Source: Zygnema cylindricum (taxonomy: Eukaryota; Streptophyta; Zygnematophyceae; Zygnematales; Zygnemataceae). Taken from it: a DNA stretch of 64,000 bases. Both the position numbers and the translations under genes were made by a program. The notes beneath the pieces are model-generated. The model saw only the letters and a list, made by a program, of their open reading frames with translations. It had not been told where the DNA came from and did no database searches. Shown in pieces: positions 39,850 through 50,004 of this stretch. Numbering within the stretch: the stretch's first letter is position 1; each line of letters begins with the position of its first letter. The stretch spans positions 248,001 through 312,000 of the forward strand of contig JBBHKE010002945.1 in NCBI GenBank assembly GCA_037447655.1, read 5' to 3'.

Positions 39850-42800
39850 AGTTATGGGCCCACCCTCTAAGGTGCCCATATTTAATGGATCAGACTTTTT
39901 TTATCGGGAAATTATGATGGAGGGTGAACTTTTTGAGAAGCACCTATGGGGCATAGTGTCCGAGCAAATTCGTTACCCACCTCCACTTGAGTTTGGAGGA
40001 ACACGTTTTTCTAGCACCTCCGTGACAACAGCTGTTAAAACATCGGCCACCATCACGAACGATCACGAGGAAGGGGAGGAAATAATCATGGAAGGAGAAA
40101 AATGAGGAGTTGCTTCTCAAGGGACTCCATTGTCAAGGACGATACCGGCAGCAGCACCACCAGCAATGGTGAGAGGGAGTTAGACCGAACGGTCAAAATA
40201 TGAAAAATGGAACTATGTGGACAAGGTGGCTAAGCTCTTAAGTCTCAAAAGTGTAGTGAAAGGTATTGCCATTCCCCTTATGCATGTTAGATCTTCCTCT
40301 CAAATTTGCGTATCTCTTATAAACAAATGTAAGAGTGGGTCATTGCAGCAGCAATAGCTGGCAGAAAATAAGATTCAACTTATACTTACAAGGGAGGAAG
40401 TATGAATGATTATTGTAATGATTTAGGAGCATTATTTGGAGAACTAGAGAGCGTACGTAACTCATGGTCTGAAAGACAAAGAGTAAATACACTGATAATG
40501 AATCTTCTTGAAGAGTATGAGAATATCAATAATCGGTTGAAACATCTAGGTGATAGCAATTAGAATTGGGAGGGTACAGTGGGCATGATTTAAGTGAAAG
40601 AGAGTACCATATAACTTAGGAGAGGAAGACCTAGTGTTCAAGCATTGGCTGCATGGTCTGATTCGCGTAAGGGTGATGAGGAAAAGGGAAAGTATCCCTA
40701 TCAAAACTTTGGAGGTAAAGGACAAGGAGGTGGCAGATTTGATCCACAAAGGAGAGGAGCTCCTCGAGGTGGATTATGTCACTTCTACAAGGAACCGGGA
40801 CATTATATAGTAGATTGTGTTAAGCTTGCATATCTCAGATTAAAAGGTGGACAAGGTTCCTCAAAAGATGGAGGAAAGAAAAAGGCTTTTCTGACTCAAG
40901 TTCATGACGAGGAAGAAGATGGCGTAACCGAACCGGAGGAGGAGCTGGAGGAGCTTCTTCTTCAACCAAAAACCATTGAGAAACATGCAAACATTCAACG
41001 GAGACAAAATTGTGCTTTTGGAGGAAAGAGGGATCCACCTAAGGATGGGTGGATCATAGACTCAGGGGCCTCAATGCATATGTGCAAGGATAACAGGAGG
41101 TTTACTAAGCTAAAAAAAATTCCAACATTTGAGATAAAGCATGGAGATGGTAGAGTAGAAACCTAAAGTCTTGTTGGTTTGGTTGATTTAAAAGTTATAG
41201 GTGATGGAAAGGCTTCAATTGTAACACTTTTATAGGTTCTTTACATTCCACAGCTTAGAAAGAATCTAGTCTCTACAGCTGTTCTAGATGAAAAAGAGTT
41301 CGAAACCGGAACTAAAAAATGAATCTTCACAGCAAGCTTGGATAATGAGGTTTATTTCATAGCTGAAAACGGTAGTCAAGGAATAATCAGAATTGTACTT
41401 TGCAATGAAAAGGGTGTTCTCTACTCCTATGGATGTGATATCATGCTTTAGCACAAGAGGTTGGGGCGTGTGAATCAAGATAGATTAAAGAAAATGAAAA
41501 AAAGGGAAATAGTGGATGGAATTGAGTTTGGAGATGATGAGACCTCAGATGATTGTAGTGGATGTGTCCAAGGGAAGATTCATAACTTCCATTTCCAAAG
41601 GCATCCACATATATAAGAGAGAAAGTATTAGATCTAGATAACCCTGATGTTTGGGGACCATCTAGGTATGCTTCACATGGGGGGAAAACATGGATGCTAA
41701 CCATTACAGATGATTTGTCTCGATAACTAAGGTATATTTTCTTAGACATAAATTAGAGGTACTAAGATGTTTCAAAGAATTCAATGTATGGAGTGAAAAA
41801 TTACATGAAACCTCAATAAAAGAGATAAGAAGTGATAATGGGAAAGAATACACCTCAAAGGAATTTGAAGAATATCTTAAAGAAGAAGGAATCCTTCTTG
41901 AGGAAACTGTTCCTTATAATCCGGAAAAAAATGGAGTAGTAGAAAGAGTGAATAGAAATTTAGGAGATATGTCCAGAAGTATGTTAATTGATAAAAGAAC
42001 AGGATTGTAGTTTTGGGCTGAGTTTATGAACTATGCTAATTTCATCAAAAATAGAGTTCTAACGTCAACAAATAAGGAGGAAACTCCGTATGAAAGGTGG
42101 ACAAGAACAAAACCAGATTTGTCTAGTTTGAGAGTGTTCGGAAGTCAAGTCTACAGTATAGATTGCGATAAACTAAATGGAAGTTAGAGGGAAGAGGAAA
42201 ACCAAGATATCTTGTAAGATATGATGAGAGCACAAAAGGATATCGAGTGTATGATTTAAAAAAGAGAGATATCATTTTGGTAAAGCACATAGTGGTGATG
42301 AATGAAGTAAAATCTATTGATCCATTCAAATATAACAAAGACGTCAAAATTAGATTTGAATTGGGTCATTATTCTGACTTTGACTTGAGAAATGAAGAGA
42401 AGGAAGACGCAGAGAAGGAAAAATCTGCACACCACAATACGAAGTGGAAATCGATGAGGAACTTGATCAAACATCGGAATTGGAAGATAGGGGAGATAAA
42501 TATCTTTCTAAACGAAACCCGAGGATGCCTTCTATAGCGACGTCAAATTTTGAAGGAGGAAAAAGAAGTAGTAAACGGCTTCAAGAAAGACATGTAAATA
42601 ACAAACTCACAAAGATGTCTCACCAGAAGAGCCTCAAACATACTTAGAGGTCATAAATACCCTATAAAGTAGCCGGTGGATCACTGCCATCAATGAAGGA
42701 ATGGCCTCTATTATGGAAGACAATACATGTGAGTTGGTAGATTGTCCACCGGACAAAAAATGGATTGGATGTAACTAGGTTTTTAAGCTTAAACTAAACC

Positions 42801-43563
42801 AAGATAATACCATTGAAAGTTATAACGCTAGGTTGGGTTCTAAATATTATACTTAGAAAGAAGGAATAGACTATGAAGAAACCTTTCCACCCGTAGTAAG
42901 ATTCCATTCTGTCAGAATCCTCTTAAGTTTAGCCGCAGCAGAAGATATGAAAATACACCAAATTGATAGTAAAACCGCCTTCTTACACGGAGAGTTTGAA
43001 GAAAAAATCTACATGAGGCAACAAGAAGGATTCGTGGAAAGTGGAGAATAAAGTAAGGTGTGCAAATTGATATAATCACTTTATGGCCTTAAGCAAGCTC
43101 GAAGACAATGGAACATAAAATTGGACAAATTTTTGACAAATTTGGGATACATTAGAATAAGTTCAGATCACTCCATATATATATTTGAGGATGAAAATAG
43201 AATGATATTTATTGCTATTTATGTTGATGATTTGTTAGTCTTAAGCAAGTCCTTAGATAAAATTAACAAACTCAAACAGGATCTGAGAAGTCGGTTTGAC
43301 ATGAAAGATCTCGGCGAAGCAAAATACATTTTTGGGATTCAAATGGAGAGGGATAGAGGGAATAAAATTATAAGACTCACTCAGAAATAAGCTATCAGTA
43401 ATATGCCAAAAAAAATTCAGATGGAGAAAGCAAATGGGTGTACCAATCCCATGGATCTAAAGAAAGTATCAGAGGGTAGTGAAGAGGGAGGGATGTTGAC
43501 TTTGAATGATGAGATGGATGAGGAAGGAAAAAAAGTTTATAGAAGGAATTCCTTATCGACCAA
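39850..43563 (+). pseudogene. COP-D Gag, protease, integrase and RT
   Basis: The primer site at 39850-39864 holds the start ATG 39854 (MGPPSKVPIFNGSDFFY, EKHLWGIVSEQIRYPP). Later blocks in shifting frames are Gag core (YKGGSMNDYCNDLGALFGEL), the knuckle CHFYKEPGHYIVDC with its second cysteine changed to tyrosine (near 40780), and protease WIIDSGASMHMC (near 41052). These are followed by zinc finger CSGCVQGK, integrase (TITDDLSR, IRSDNGKEYTS, KNGVVERVNRNL, NRVLTSTNKEETPYERW) and RT with YVDDLLVLSKSLDKINK (YVDD near 43220). Many stops and indels are present. The frame ends at the COP-C insertion. Confidence 0.88.
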
Positions 43564-43688
43564 TGCAACTCTGAGACCCTCCATAGGACCTCAAAGTAGG
43601 CAGCTCACACGAAGCCTCTAGGATAACCCTGACCCCTTTGTATTTCAGCACGAATAACTGCCAACCTGGCAAACAAAAACTCTGACCA

Positions 43689-43706
43689 CCTTCACCCATG
43701 TGAAGG
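43689..43706 (-). promoter_or_regulatory. Leader stem-loop SL3 of COP-C left LTR
   Basis: Minus strand CCTTCAC-ATGG-GTGAAGG, a perfect 7-bp stem. Confidence 0.65.
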
Positions 43707-44314
43707 CAAGACTCCCTTGAATTGATAACAAAAAGAATCTTTGAATTTGCTCCGCTGAGCAATAAGTTATGAAGGGTCAAAGTTGACCATTTGTACAAAA
43801 GCTCTCTGGGAGAGAGGGTCCAATCTATCAAATTTTTCTAATTCCTATCTCTCTCTAAAACTCTACCTACTAAAGAAAGACACCAATCATAATAGTGTAT
43901 CGTACATAAAGGTATAGGTGTCGGTGTACTTTTTGTACGGCCATTGTATAACATGGCCAACAAGTCGACACATGTCATTTTTGGAATTGTTCCTAGAATT
44001 TCCGTGGATGCTGTAATCCAATGTGATTATGCCACGTGGCGATTGATGTGACATCGACCGCAAACCGTCGAAAACCCATTCCGCGATCTCGGCATGCTTA
44101 ATGGCCGTCCGATTAAGCCGGATTACAATCGTGGTCGTCATAAATACTTGCGCACTATTTGTTTCGCCTTCGAAACAAAATGCGTGGTATATGTTTCAGA
44201 TGTGCCGTACGCCGTACATTACAAAATGTATCTATATCTAAATATCATGTTGAATGAAGATAGCCGACGTGTTAACATTTAATAACTATGAAACCCTATA
44301 TGATATATCTCTGG

Positions 44315-44397
44315 TTTAGACTAGTTGGCTAAGGCTACCGGCTACCGACTACTTTGACGGACGGCATGTATCAAGTTCAAATCTTCGGCCCGTCAAG
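44315..44397 (+). other. tRNA-like module antisense to COP-C left LTR
   Basis: TTAGACTAGTTGGCTAAGGC resembles a tRNA D-arm and A-box. AAG-TTCAAAT-CTT has a canonical T-loop and lies inside TTGACGG...CCGTCAA. Confidence 0.55.
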
Positions 44398-44624
44398 TTT
44401 ATTTTGAAAAAAAATCTACTAACCTAATACTTTTCATTGTTGGGATAGCATTGGCGGCCATGGCTCAATCTCCCTCTCCAACTTTCAGTGACTACGACAA
44501 GTGTGGGAGCTGGAGAGAGGAGATAGAGGCAGACTGCCTCTGCTTCTTTTCTGCATTTTACAAAACCTGTAAAATACTAAAATAACCTTTAATTTCTACG
44601 CTCCCCTTATTTTCTAGTCACTCT

Positions 44625-47345
44625 TTATTTTAAGACCACACAACTCCGGCAGAAAATTAGTTTAGGGGAAGGAACTGGTTTGGTCATCTTAGCTGCTACC
44701 ATTTCACTATCTCGTTTATACTCCAAACTGATTATCTTGTTTTCTACTTTCTCCCTAACAAAGCTAAGTTTAATCTCCATGTGTTTGAATTTAAAGTGAT
44801 GTTTAGGATTGGCAGAAATGGCAATGGCAGCCTGATTATCACAAAACACTTTTTGGACACTACTCTTAAAATGACCAAGCTCACCAAGCAAAGACTTGAC
44901 CCACATTAAATCTTTTACAGTAGAGCAAGAAGCCATGTACTAAGCCTCCATGGTGGACAGAGCAATGACTTTTTGCTGCTTGCTGCTCTAGCAGTAAGCC
45001 CCATCACCCACATATAATACATATCCAGATGTGCATCTCCTCATAGGAGCATCCCCATAGTAAGCCCCATCACCCACATATAATACATATCCAGATGTGC
45101 ATCTCCTCATAGGAGCATCCCCATAGCTGGCATCACTCCAAGTGGTGATGTCAGTATTGTTCTCACCCAAATGCAACCATAGATCCCTAGTCCCTATGAG
45201 ATATCTAAGGACTCTCTTAGCTGCCTCCTGATCTTTGTTAGTGGGAGCATTAAGACTCCTACTTAGTACTCCTACAGCTGCGGCTATGTCCGGACGGGTA
45301 CAATTCATGAAATATATTAGGCTGCCCACTACTTGTCTATAAGGGACAGTCTGCAAAAAATATTTAAACTTCCGGGCCTACCTCATCATCTAAGATTATA
45401 AATCCCTCTTTCTCACTCCCCTCACTTCCATTCTTTAATTCCATAATAGTGGTACAACTATTAGCCTTGTCCATTTGGAATTTTTCTAACATGTTTTCAA
45501 TGGCCCCTTTTTGAGTTAATCTTATTATCTTTCTATCTCTGTCTCTCTCTACCTGAATTCCCAAAATATAACTTGCTTCTCCCGTATCCTTCATCTCAAA
45601 TCTTCCTTTTAAATCATTTTTCGTCTTCTTTATTTTATCTATAGATTTACTTATAACAAGCAAATCATCAACATAAATTGCAATATAAATAATTCCTTCC
45701 TTATCTTCAAACAAATAAATTGAGTGATTTGAGCTGATCCGAATATATCCCAAACCTGTAAGAAACTCATCGAGCTTTTTTTTCCATTGTTGGGGTGCCT
45801 GTTTCAGCCCATATAAATATTTGATCAATCAGCATACCTTGCTTTCCTCCCCTTGCTCCACAAACCGTTCGGGCTGTCGCATAAAAGTTTCCTCTTCCAA
45901 CTCTCCATGTAGGAAGGCCGTCTTGATGTCCATTTGATGCAGTTCCATGTCTTCTGCTGCCACCATAGTGAGAAGTATCTTAACCGAAGGAAACCGGACG
46001 ACCGGAACAAAAGTCTCCTCGTAGTCAATTCCCTCTTTCTGGTTAAATCCCTTCGCCACTAACCGAGCCTTGTAGCGCTCAATAGTGTTATCCGGTTTGA
46101 GTTTCAGCTTAAATACCCACTTACACCCAATTGGCTTACTATCAAGAGGACAATTCATCAATTCCCATGTATCGGCAGCCATAATTGAGGCCATCTCCTC
46201 ATTATTGGCTGTCTTCCACCAGTTTCTTTTAGGCCAAGTCATTGCCTCATTATAAGTTTGAGGTTCATCGGGGTGAGACAGTTTGGTTACCTTATTGTTA
46301 ACTTGCCTCTCTTGCAGTCTTTTGCTGCTTCTTCTTCCTCCCTCAAACTCGGTTGCCGGAATAGATGGCTCTCTTGGATTCTTCCGAACTAGTTCTACTT
46401 CTCCCCTATCGCTTGATTCCGGGTCGATTTCCACCACGTCTTCCGCTTCGGTTGGAGTTAATACCAGGGGTCCCACATTTGGGTCCTTCTCGATCTGATC
46501 CATACCTACAAGATCATCATCTTCTACAAATCATGGATAGTTAGGAAGCTCAAAGTCATCGGAATTTTCTGACTCAAATCTGATTTTGACTGCCTTTGTA
46601 TGCTTAAAGGGATCTATAGATTTTCCTTCATCCATAACTACTAGATGCTTCACTAGGATAATATCCTCTCTTTTGAGATCATAGACTCTGTATCTTTTTA
46701 CATCTTTATCATATTCTACTAGATATCGTGGTTTTCCTTTTGGGTCTAATTTCTAGTTTGACCAATCTGTGTTTAAACTGAACACTTGACTACCGAAAAA
46801 CCTTTAAGTGTGAAACATCAGGTTTTCGACCTTTCCATCTCTCATAAGGTGTTTGGCCTTTTCCTACTGAAGTAATAACTCTATTCTTGAGATAATTTGC
46901 ACAGTTCATTGCTTTGGCCCAAAACTTCTTTTTTATCTTTTTATCTAACAGTATACTCCTAGCATTATCACTCAGTGTTCTATTTAATCTTTCAGCTACA
47001 CCATTGTGCTCAGGATTTTTATGAATTATCTTTTGGTGTTGCACTCTATCTTCTCTCAGAAAATCCTCAAAATGATTAGAGGTATACTCTCCACCATTGT
47101 CACTCCTTACTCTCCTGATTGAGGTTTTATGGAGTTTTTCACTCCATGCTTTATATTGTTTAAAACATTCATGAGCCTCTGACTTGTTTTTCAAAAAATA
47201 CACCGTGGAATAGCGAGACCAATCATCGGTGATATTCATCATAATTCTATTCCCCCCGGGTGATTGAACTTTGGCCCGGCCCTAAATATCTGTGTATACT
47301 AAATCTAAAATCTTTTCTCCCTTAGAGGTGGCACTTTTTGGGAAG
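44625..47345 (-). pseudogene. COP-C integrase, RT and RNase H
   Basis: From right to left: the end of the zinc-finger linker (LPFPKSATSKGEKILDLVY), integrase (NITDDWSRYSTVYFLKNK, RRVRSDNGGEYTSNHFEDF, NGVAERLNRTL), then RT from 46503 (IGCKWVFKLKLKPDNTIERY, MDIKTAFLHGELEEETF, LYGLKQAPQQW, YVDDLLVISK near 45670). RNase H follows (TWSDASYGDAPMRRCTSGY, CDNQAAIAISANPKHH). A single TGA near 45827 splits RT, a frameshift lies near 45358, and a 66-bp tandem duplication lies in RNase H. Catalytic residues are mostly kept, so this copy decayed later than COP-D or COP-E. Confidence 0.9.
44995..45126. repeat. 66-bp tandem duplication in COP-C RNase H
   Basis: Units 44995-45060 and 45061-45126 are essentially identical. 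The protein repeats YGDAPMRRCTSGYVLYVGDG in frame. Confidence 0.92.
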
Positions 47346-47568
47346 GGTAACGTGCGTGCTTTACATTGTAGAAATTAAAGGCTATTTTAGTATTTTCTAA
47401 GTTTTGTAAAATGCAGAAAAGAAAACAGAGGCAGTCTGCCTCTAACTCCTCTCTCCAACTCCCACACTTGTCCCAGTCACTCAAAGTTGGAGAGGGAGAT
47501 AGAGCCATGGCCGCCTATGCTATCCCAACAGGGACAGATATTAGTGTGGTTGATATTACCAAAATGAA

Positions 47569-47650
47569 CTTGGCGAACCCAAGGTTTGAACCTGGTACCT
47601 GCCGTCCGCCAAGGTAGCCGGTAGTCATAGCCAACTAGTCTAAACCACAT
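47569..47650 (-). other. tRNA-like module antisense to COP-C right LTR
   Basis: The minus strand has TAGACTAGTTGGCTATGAC (A-box-like) and a T-arm CCAGG-TTCAAAC-CTTGG (complement of 47579-47595). The T-arm is enclosed by CTTGGCGGAC / GTTCGCCAAG (complements of 47604-47613 and 47569-47578). Confidence 0.55.
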
Positions 47651-48234
47651 ATATATGATATAGGGATTGATAGTTATTTAAATGTTAACACGTAGGCTAT
47701 TTTCATTCAACGGGATATTTAGATATAGATACATTTTGTAATGTACGGCGACGAAACATCCGAAACGGATAGCACGCATTTTGTTTCGAAGGGGAAACAA
47801 ATAATGCGCAAGTATTTATGATGGCCACGATTGTAATCCGACTTAATCGGACGCCCACGAAGCATGCGGATCGCGGAATGGGTTTTCGGCGGCTTGCGGT
47901 CGATGTCACATCAATCGCCACGTGGCACAATCACATTGGATTACGGCATCTACGCAGATTCCATGAACAAATCCAAAAATGACATGTGTCGACTTGTTGG
48001 CCATGTAGTACAATGGCCGTACGGAAAGTACACGGACACCTGTACCTTTATGTACGATACACTATTATAATTGGTGCCGTACTTCAGTAGATAGAGTTTT
48101 AGAGAGAGATAGGACTTAGAAAAATTTGATAGATTGGACCTTCTCTCCTTGAGAGCTTTTGTACAAATGGTCAACTTTGACCCTTCATAACTTACTGCTT
48201 AGGGGAGCAAATTCAGAGATTCTTTCTGCTATCA

Positions 48235-48267
48235 ACTCAGGGGAGTCTTGCCTTCACAGAGGTGAAG
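48235..48267 (+). promoter_or_regulatory. Leader stem-loops SL2 and SL3 of COP-C right LTR
   Basis: ACTC-AGGG-GAGT (48235-48246) and CTTCAC-AGAG-GTGAAG (48252-48267). Upstream is GGTCA-ACTT-TGACC at 48169-48182. Confidence 0.65.
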
Positions 48268-48407
48268 ATTTTTAGAATATTTGTTTGCCAGAATGGCAGC
48301 TATTCGTGCTGAGACACGAAGGGGTCAGGGTTATCCTAGAGGCTTCGTGTGAGCTGCCTACTTTGAGGTCCTATGGAGGTCTCAGAGTTGCAAGTTATAA
48401 GTCCACC

Positions 48408-49066
48408 ACGCTTTTGTAGGCAGTTTAATTTATTTTATGAATTGTACACGTCCTGACATAGCTGCGGCTGTAGGTGTTCTCAGTAGAAGTCTAAATGAAC
48501 CTAGAAGGAGAGAATGGGAAGCAGCCAAAAGAGTGATGATATATTAGGTGGGAACAAGGAAATCATGGTTACATTTGGGAGGGGAGCACACTGACATCAC
48601 CACTTGGAGTGATGCTAGTTATGGGGATGTGCCTTTGAGACGATGTACAACTGGATATGTGTTGCAAATTCGATGTGGTGCATTCTGTTGGAGTAGTAAA
48701 CAACACAAAGTAGTTGCTTAGTCCATTATGGAGGCTGAATACATGTCTTCATGTGCTGCCACTAAAGAATTAATGTGGATAAAATCTCTACTCAAAGAAC
48801 TTGGGTTCATGAAAACATGGACTCAAAATGTCTTTTGTGATAATCAAGCTGCTATCTCTATCGCAGCTAATCAAAACACCATTTCAAAGCGAAACATATG
48901 GATATAAGCCTAAGCTTTGTCAAAGAAAAGGTTGGGAATAAAATAACTAAATTGGTCCATAAAAGTGATCAGGAGATGATTGCGGACATGATGACAAATC
49001 TGGTGCCTTCTCCTAAGTAAAAATTTTGCAGAGAAAATTGTGGACTTAAATTACAAGTTAACTAAA
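48408..49066 (+). pseudogene. COP-D RNase H
   Basis: Continuation of COP-D pol after COP-C: VGSLIYFMNCTRPDIAAAVG, TTWSDASYGDVPLRRCTTGY, SSKQHKVVA, MEAEYMSSCAATKELM and FCDNQAAISIAA. It is followed by one frameshift and the end MTNLVPSPK. Stops at about 48546 and 48719. Confidence 0.88.
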
Positions 49067-49078
49067 AATTAAGGGGAG

Positions 49079-50004
49079 TGTAGAAAAAATGTAATTATTA
49101 TTCAATTCTTAATTTAGACTCTAGAGTGAAGAGAGAGAGAGAGAGAGTTACCATGGCTGACTTCATAGTCACAAAAAAACAGGTAGACAGGCAAAAAGAA
49201 ACAAGCAGACAGGCAGACAAATAGATAGATTGCCAAAATGTTGGCCTAACAGGATTTGAACCTTGATCTGCATATAACTATGTAGACGTATGCCTAAACC
49301 ATTAAAGCGTTAACAAAACGATACACGTATATGGTTCGGTAATCACTTAAAGTGTTATGCAAAACGTCACTTTCACATAAATAGACCAAAATTGACGAAA
49401 CGTCATCTATGGTCAAACGATGCTCGCGGACGCGAATCTAACCGTGTAAAATACATTATCGGACAAGAGTCGTCGCCCCTGCCAAAATCGAATGAATATT
49501 TGGCTGCTATCAAACATAGCGGCGCGCTTTGCCACGTGGCGCCACATCATTGGACGCCAAAAAGGATGGGAGGAGGAACGATGGCTCCCAAGTTGACAAG
49601 TGTCAACTAGAAGGCCGTGTTGTACAATGGCCGTACAAAAAGTACAATCGGCCATTGTACCTTCTTGTACTATACACTCTTTTGATTGACCTAGGTAAGA
49701 GTAGAAGGTAGTTGTGAGTAGGAGTTAAGGGACTTAGCGTGTTGGAGGCGCCTCTCTGCAGGTGACCTTTTGGATTGATAAGCCATCTTTGGCCAGCCAT
49801 AACTTACTGTTCAGAGGAGCAAATTCAGAGATTCTTTTTGCGTTTGACTCAGGGGAGTCTTCTCCTCACACGGGTGAGGGTGGTCACAATTTTTGTGTGC
49901 CTAGACGGCACCTATTTAGTGAGAAAGTGGAAGGGTAAAATATTATCCTAGAGGCTTTCCATAGGCTGCTCATTGTGTGGGATAATGGAGACCACATAAT
50001 TTTA
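49079..50004 (+). repeat. COP-D 3' LTR
   Basis: TGTAGAAAAAATG to CACATAATTTTA. In U3, GTACAATGGCCG and CGGCCATTGTAC form a perfect 12-bp inverted repeat (49622-49660). A GGTTCAAATCC B-box lies on the minus strand near 49255. Confidence 0.9.
49846..49879 (+). promoter_or_regulatory. Leader stem-loops SL2 and SL3 of COP-D 3' LTR
   Basis: GACTC-AGGG-GAGTC (49846-49859) and CCTCAC-ACGG-GTGAGG (49864-49879). Confidence 0.65.

Larger units (their letters stand above)
43564..44600 (-). repeat. COP-C 3' LTR (left)
   Basis: On the minus strand, starts (C)GTAGAAATTAAAGG after GACTAGAAAATAAGGGGAG and ends GGTCTCAGAGTTGCA. Confidence 0.9.
47367..48392 (+). repeat. COP-C right LTR, plus orientation
   Basis: TGTAGAAATTAAAGG to GGTCTCAGAGTTGCA. 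The LTR-end frame is ATG GAG GTC TCA GAG TTG CA. Confidence 0.9.
43564..48407 (-). mobile_element. COP-C, copia element with LTRs in opposite orientation
   Basis: The left LTR (43564-44600) and pol (44625-47345) are on the minus strand, but the right LTR (47367-48392) is on the plus strand and is followed by a primer-site remnant (48393-48407). Gag, protease and the normal 5' LTR are missing. The right LTR begins with its exact U3 terminus, joined to integrase. Candidate target duplication is ACCAA (43559-43563) / ACCAC (48405-48409), which is not firm. Confidence 0.8.
38945..50004 (+). mobile_element. COP-D copia element, host of COP-C
   Basis: LTRs 38945-39849 and 49079-50004, primer site AGTTATGGGCCCACC, broken gag-pol, purine tract AAGGGGAG (49071-49078). 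It is inserted in COP-E integrase and interrupted by COP-C between RT and RNase H (43564-48407). Confidence 0.9.

Noticed and set aside
44315-44397. A functional tRNA gene
   Set aside because: A-box, B-box and T-loop-like parts are present but the acceptor and anticodon arms are not those of a tRNA, and the module repeats at the same place in LTRs.
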